The translations under genes were made by a program, and so were the position numbers. Below, in pieces: positions 5,897-7,784 of a stretch of DNA of 7,784 nucleotides. Position 1 is the first letter of the stretch, and the number at the start of each line of letters is the position of its first letter. Source of the stretch: DSWT01 sp035415725 (GTDB lineage: Bacteria; Chloroflexota; Anaerolineae; B4-G1; SLSP01); the NCBI GenBank assembly GCA_035415725.1, contig DAOOGN010000133.1:1-7784 (forward strand). Reading direction: 5' to 3'. Under the pieces are notes generated by a model, which had not been told where the DNA came from, searched no databases, and saw nothing but the letters and a program-made list of their open reading frames with translations.

Positions 5897-6498
5897 TGCA
5901 TAGGACGTGCCACAGCCCGGCTAGCTGTAGCGCGCGCCTCTGCCCGCTGACGCCGCCGGCGCACGAACAGATAGAACAAAAGTACCAGCAGGAACAACCA
6001 TGCCAGCATCAAATAGGGGAAGATGACGGCAGCCAGCGATGTCACTGTCGCTGTGATATCTTCAAGCGTACTGACGATCGGATTGCCCACCCCGCCGGTT
6101 GTGGCGGTGACCACCGGCCGCCCACCGGCCTTCACCATGTGGACTCCGCCTGCCAGAACAACGCCGCAGGCAAAAGCCAAAACGGGGTGCAGGTGAATGG
6201 TATTTTGGGTCGTGGCGGCGAATACAATCGCGCCGGCCGCAGGGCGAACAATCGTTTGGATGACATCATTCGCGGTATCAACGGCGGGGATTTTGTCGGC
6301 CAAAATCTCCACGAGGAGCAGAATCACCAACAGCCCGATAATCCACCCGCTCGTCAAAGCCGACCACGGCTCTCCCAGTTCCACCAGCGATGTGAAACGC
6401 GCCAAAAGTGCTAAAACCAGCATGGGAATATAGGCATTCAATCCCGCCGAGGTAGACAACCCAAACGCCGAAGCGAGATTTAAAAGTCCATCTATCAT
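5890..6498 (-). CDS. DUF4126-type multi-pass membrane protein
   Basis: A 202-residue integral membrane protein matching, from memory of the family pattern, DUF4126. It shows the N-terminal GLSTSAGLNAY (13-23), the central EILADKIPAVDTANDVIQTI (64-83) followed by VRPAAGA, and a glycine-rich GGVHMVKAGGRP stretch (117-128). Hydrophobic segments lie at roughly 20-33, 51-68, 84-96, 106-120 and 157-179. The C-terminus is a strongly basic cytoplasmic tail (180-202, RRRRQR at its start). The biochemical role of the family is not known to me. The conserved Asp, Lys and Arg residues in and near membrane segments suggest a transport or structural role, which is inference. ATG at 6498 has AAGGAGAG just upstream. 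The small membrane-protein pair follows 81 bases downstream in the same direction, possibly as one unit. Confidence 0.8.
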   Translation of the reverse strand: MIDGLLNLASAFGLSTSAGLNAYIPMLVLALLARFTSLVELGEPWSALTSGWIIGLLVILLLVEILADKIPAVDTANDVIQTIVRPAAGAIVFAATTQNTIHLHPVLAFACGVVLAGGVHMVKAGGRPVVTATTGGVGNPIVSTLEDITATVTSLAAVIFPYLMLAWLFLLVLLFYLFVRRRRQRAEARATASRAVARPMQR

Positions 6499-6520
6499 TT
6501 CTCTCTCCTTAATCTGTTTC

Positions 6521-6526
6521 CCATTA
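6521..6526 (-). promoter_or_regulatory. -10 box for the DUF4126 gene
   Basis: A perfect TATAAT on the minus strand lies 22 bases before the ATG at 6498. A TTGCCT about 19 bp upstream is a poor -35. Transcription would begin near 6514, between the upstream receiver gene and this one, so this gene probably has its own promoter. Confidence 0.45.
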
Positions 6527-6558
6527 TAGGAAGGTTACGTAAAACAGGCAAATATGTT

Positions 6559-6942
6559 TCATGGACGTTGGCTCTCGCTAAGACAGGCTCGGATGGCGGA
6601 CAAAAGATCGTCGAAGTCGTAGGGTTTCACGATACAGCGGCTTGCTCCCAGAGCCAGAGCGCGTTCTTCGTTTTTCAAGTTTGCCCAGGCGGAAATAGCG
6701 ATGATAGGGATATGCGCGGTTGCCGGCGTGGTTTTGAGCGATTGTATGGTTTCAAAACCATCCATCTGCGGCATACGCAAATCCATTAGGATAATGTCCG
6801 GCTGCCAGCTTTGAGCGTGCTCGACACCCTCCATGCCATTGTCGGCAAATTGCATTTCACACCCCTGGATTTCAATCTCAAGGAGCCGCTGCATCAACTC
6901 GCGCTGGATTGCATTATCCTCCACATGGAGAATTTTTACCAT
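6559..6942 (-). CDS. Stand-alone response regulator receiver (CheY-like)
   Basis: A 127-residue single receiver domain with no output domain. Key residues are the acidic pair Glu8-Asp9 (HVEDN), phosphoacceptor Asp54 in ILMDLRMPQMDG, Ser84 at the switch position (IAIS) and Lys106 in VKPYD. It is expected to be phosphorylated by a histidine kinase or phosphorelay protein and to act by protein-protein contact. No kinase is in the window, so the pathway is unknown. The ATG at 6942 is chosen because GGAGGAC (6949-6955) sits six bases upstream and the domain begins directly with MVKILHVEDN; a start at 7038 would add 32 residues of no known type. A promoter about 130 bases upstream gives a leader of about 120 bases. 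Divergent from rpsT. Confidence 0.93.
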   Translation of the reverse strand: MVKILHVEDNAIQRELMQRLLEIEIQGCEMQFADNGMEGVEHAQSWQPDIILMDLRMPQMDGFETIQSLKTTPATAHIPIIAISAWANLKNEERALALGASRCIVKPYDFDDLLSAIRACLSESQRP

Positions 6943-7071
6943 AATGAAGTCCTCCGCCGGCCGAGAGAGGGACAAGCGAAATTTGTGGCCAAAACTAAAA
7001 GCCGTCTGCAAGCGCCACGCCAGGCCCCCAAGAGCCAACAGACTAAGGTCCTCAGTTCACCTGATATGCTA

Positions 7072-7099
7072 AGTATAGTCGGAGTCATCGAAATTTCAA
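7072..7099 (-). promoter_or_regulatory. Promoter of the receiver gene
   Basis: On the minus strand TTGAAA (7094-7099) is followed by a 16-bp spacer and TATACT (7072-7077). Each hexamer matches sigma-70 consensus at five of six positions. The start would be near 7065, giving a leader of about 120 bases before the ATG at 6942. Confidence 0.5.
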
Positions 7100-7135
7100 C
7101 AGCCGGCCAGGGGATCATGGAATGTCTAGCAACTC

Positions 7136-7197
7136 AAAACTGCCCCACAAATTGGGGACTCCTCCTGGAGTTCTCCGCCAGGCTGCCAGGCAGTTTT
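7136..7197. other. Structured spacer between the divergent receiver and rpsT promoters
   Basis: A perfect 9-bp inverted repeat, AAAACTGCC (7136-7144) and GGCAGTTTT (7189-7197), encloses two smaller hairpins: CCCCA/TGGGG near 7143-7157, and ACTCC (7158-7162) / GGAGT (7167-7171). GCCAGGC is also repeated in 7177-7191. It lies between two outward-facing promoters and so would not be in either main transcript. It could be a regulator site, a small non-coding RNA from an unseen promoter, or the remains of a short palindromic element. The rest of 6943-7295 is accounted for by the receiver leader and the rpsT promoter and leader. Confidence 0.4.
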
Positions 7198-7216
7198 AGG
7201 GGAATTTGACTCCAAC

Positions 7217-7244
7217 TGGACAAAAAACGAATATAAGGTATACT
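7217..7244 (+). promoter_or_regulatory. rpsT promoter
   Basis: TGGACA (7217-7222), a 16-bp spacer and TATACT (7239-7244) each match sigma-70 consensus at five of six positions. An alternative is TTGACT (7206-7211) with TATAAG (7232-7237), but its spacer is 20 bp. The start would be near 7251, giving a leader of about 45 bases. Confidence 0.6.
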
Positions 7245-7283
7245 TTCGTTCGGTAACGGAAGATTCAGTTCGTGAGGAGTTTT

Positions 7284-7290
7284 GGAGGAA
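7284..7290 (+). promoter_or_regulatory. Ribosome binding site fixing the rpsT GTG start
   Basis: GGAGGAA lies five bases before GTG at 7296 and selects it over an in-frame GTG at 7272. A second purine-rich stretch, GAGGAG at 7274-7279, lies further upstream. Confidence 0.75.
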
Positions 7291-7295
7291 CAAGC

Positions 7296-7571
7296 GTGGC
7301 AAATACTCACTCAGCCCAAAAGCAGGTCCGTAGTTCATATCGCAAGTGGTTGCGTAACCGACACGTCAAAGGGCAAATGCGCGGGGCGGTGCAAATGGTG
7401 CGCGAAGCGATTGCCAGCGGCAACGTCGCCGAAGCGCAAGCGCTCATGCCTAAGGCTGCCAGTCAACTGGACAAGGCTGCCAAGAAAAATGTGATCCATC
7501 CCAATAAGGCGGCGCGTCTCAAGTCCCGGCTGATGCAACAGATCAACGCTTTGCAGACCCGGGCGCAATAA
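7296..7571 (+). CDS. rpsT: 30S ribosomal protein S20
   Basis: A 91-residue basic helical protein that binds 16S rRNA in the body of the small subunit during early assembly. The N-terminus MANTHSAQKQVRSSYRKWLRN matches the S20 pattern MANHKSAxKRxRQxxKRxxRN. The C-terminal KNVIHPNKAARLKSRL matches the conserved KGxIHKNKAARKKSRL region. Length is typical (85-95). The GTG at 7296 follows a strong Shine-Dalgarno and gives the expected MAN start. It is a single-gene transcript, with its own promoter at 7217-7244 and an intrinsic terminator at 7602-7630. E. coli rpsT also uses a non-ATG start and is autoregulated through translation; whether the GTG serves the same purpose here is unknown. Confidence 0.96.
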   Translation: MANTHSAQKQVRSSYRKWLRNRHVKGQMRGAVQMVREAIASGNVAEAQALMPKAASQLDKAAKKNVIHPNKAARLKSRLMQQINALQTRAQ

Positions 7572-7601
7572 GTAGTAACCCCTTGAGGGCGGCTTTATCA
7601 C

Positions 7602-7630
7602 AGCAGCGGGGCATTGTCCCCGCTGCTTTT
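7602..7630 (+). terminator. Intrinsic terminator of rpsT
   Basis: AGCAGCGGGG (7602-7611) and CCCCGCTGCT (7618-7627) form a perfect 10-bp GC-rich stem with a 6-base loop, ending in TTTT (7627-7630) on the plus strand, 30 bases after the rpsT stop. Confidence 0.88.
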
Positions 7631-7652
7631 GTGCTGCCTTACCCCAAGTGTC

Positions 7653-7784
7653 ACTATTCAGCTACCCTTGCCAGATCGGAATGGGACTTTGGGGATGGTG
7701 CATCCTGGGTTGACACTTCGGCTATAGGCGCTGACCCTCTCATCCCCCAACCCCCTTCTCCCCCGCAAGCGGGGAAGAAGGGGG
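7653..7784 (-). repeat. Dispersed intergenic repeat, copy C (inverted, truncated by window end)
   Basis: The reverse complement aligns with copy B from the CTTCCCCGCTTGCGGGGGAG hairpin through CCGAAGTGTCAACCCA, CACCATCCCCAAAGTCCCATT and CTGGCAAGGGTAGCTGAATAGT. Differences are scattered substitutions, mostly at 2930-2960 and 2980-2995 in copy B terms. The rest of the hairpin arm is cut off by the window end. It starts 23 bases after the rpsT terminator. Confidence 0.8.

Noticed and set aside
5872..6414. A 180-codon plus-strand open frame over the DUF4126 gene
   Set aside because: It is antisense to a membrane protein with conserved motifs and a good ribosome site; its Gln/His/Cys-rich composition is typical of a shadow frame.
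7126..7338. A 70-codon minus-strand frame upstream of rpsT
   Set aside because: It overlaps the rpsT promoter and 5' end antisense, with no ribosome site or recognisable domain.

Overview
The window looks like ordinary chromosome from a Chloroflexota-type bacterium (Anaerolineae-like is my best guess). The reasons are a Thr-Pro-rich tail on a short FtsB/DivIC-like protein, small proteins with poly-Leu/Cys membrane anchors, GTG and TTG starts, and several families of GC-rich palindromic repeats between genes. This is inference from style; there is no rRNA or other strong taxonomic marker.

Layout from left to right. 1-323: a truncated copy of a dispersed repeat (copy A), a perfect palindrome and a leader. 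324-1555 (+): a two-gene unit, an FtsB/DivIC-like septum protein overlapping an inositol-monophosphatase-family gene (suhB-like) by ATGA. 1576-1647: a short GTAGTAG-type repeat cluster lying over the stop codon of the next gene. 1633-2724 (-): mutY, adenine glycosylase, with a complete Nudix box in its C-terminal domain. 2851-3009: full copy B of the dispersed repeat. 3108-4991 (-): uvrC, the nucleotide-excision-repair endonuclease, with a possibly leaderless GTG start. 5081-5808 (-): two small paralogous single-pass membrane proteins that I do not recognise. 5890-6498 (-): a DUF4126-type multi-pass membrane protein. 6559-6942 (-): a stand-alone CheY-like receiver. 7296-7571 (+): rpsT (ribosomal protein S20), divergent from the receiver, with a strong promoter and a clear intrinsic terminator. 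7653-7784: copy C of the dispersed repeat, inverted relative to A and B and cut by the window end.

How the genes work together: mutY (8-oxoG:A mismatches) and uvrC (bulky lesions) are two repair genes on the same strand, separated by repeat copy B and therefore probably not one transcript. The two small membrane proteins are tightly coupled in translation and lie downstream of the DUF4126 gene in the same direction, so they may form a membrane-associated unit. The receiver has no kinase or output partner here. I see no CRISPR array, toxin-antitoxin pair, defence island, transposase, tRNA or rRNA. The least explained items are the repeat family that frames the gene blocks, the small paralogous pair, and the structured spacer between the receiver and rpsT.
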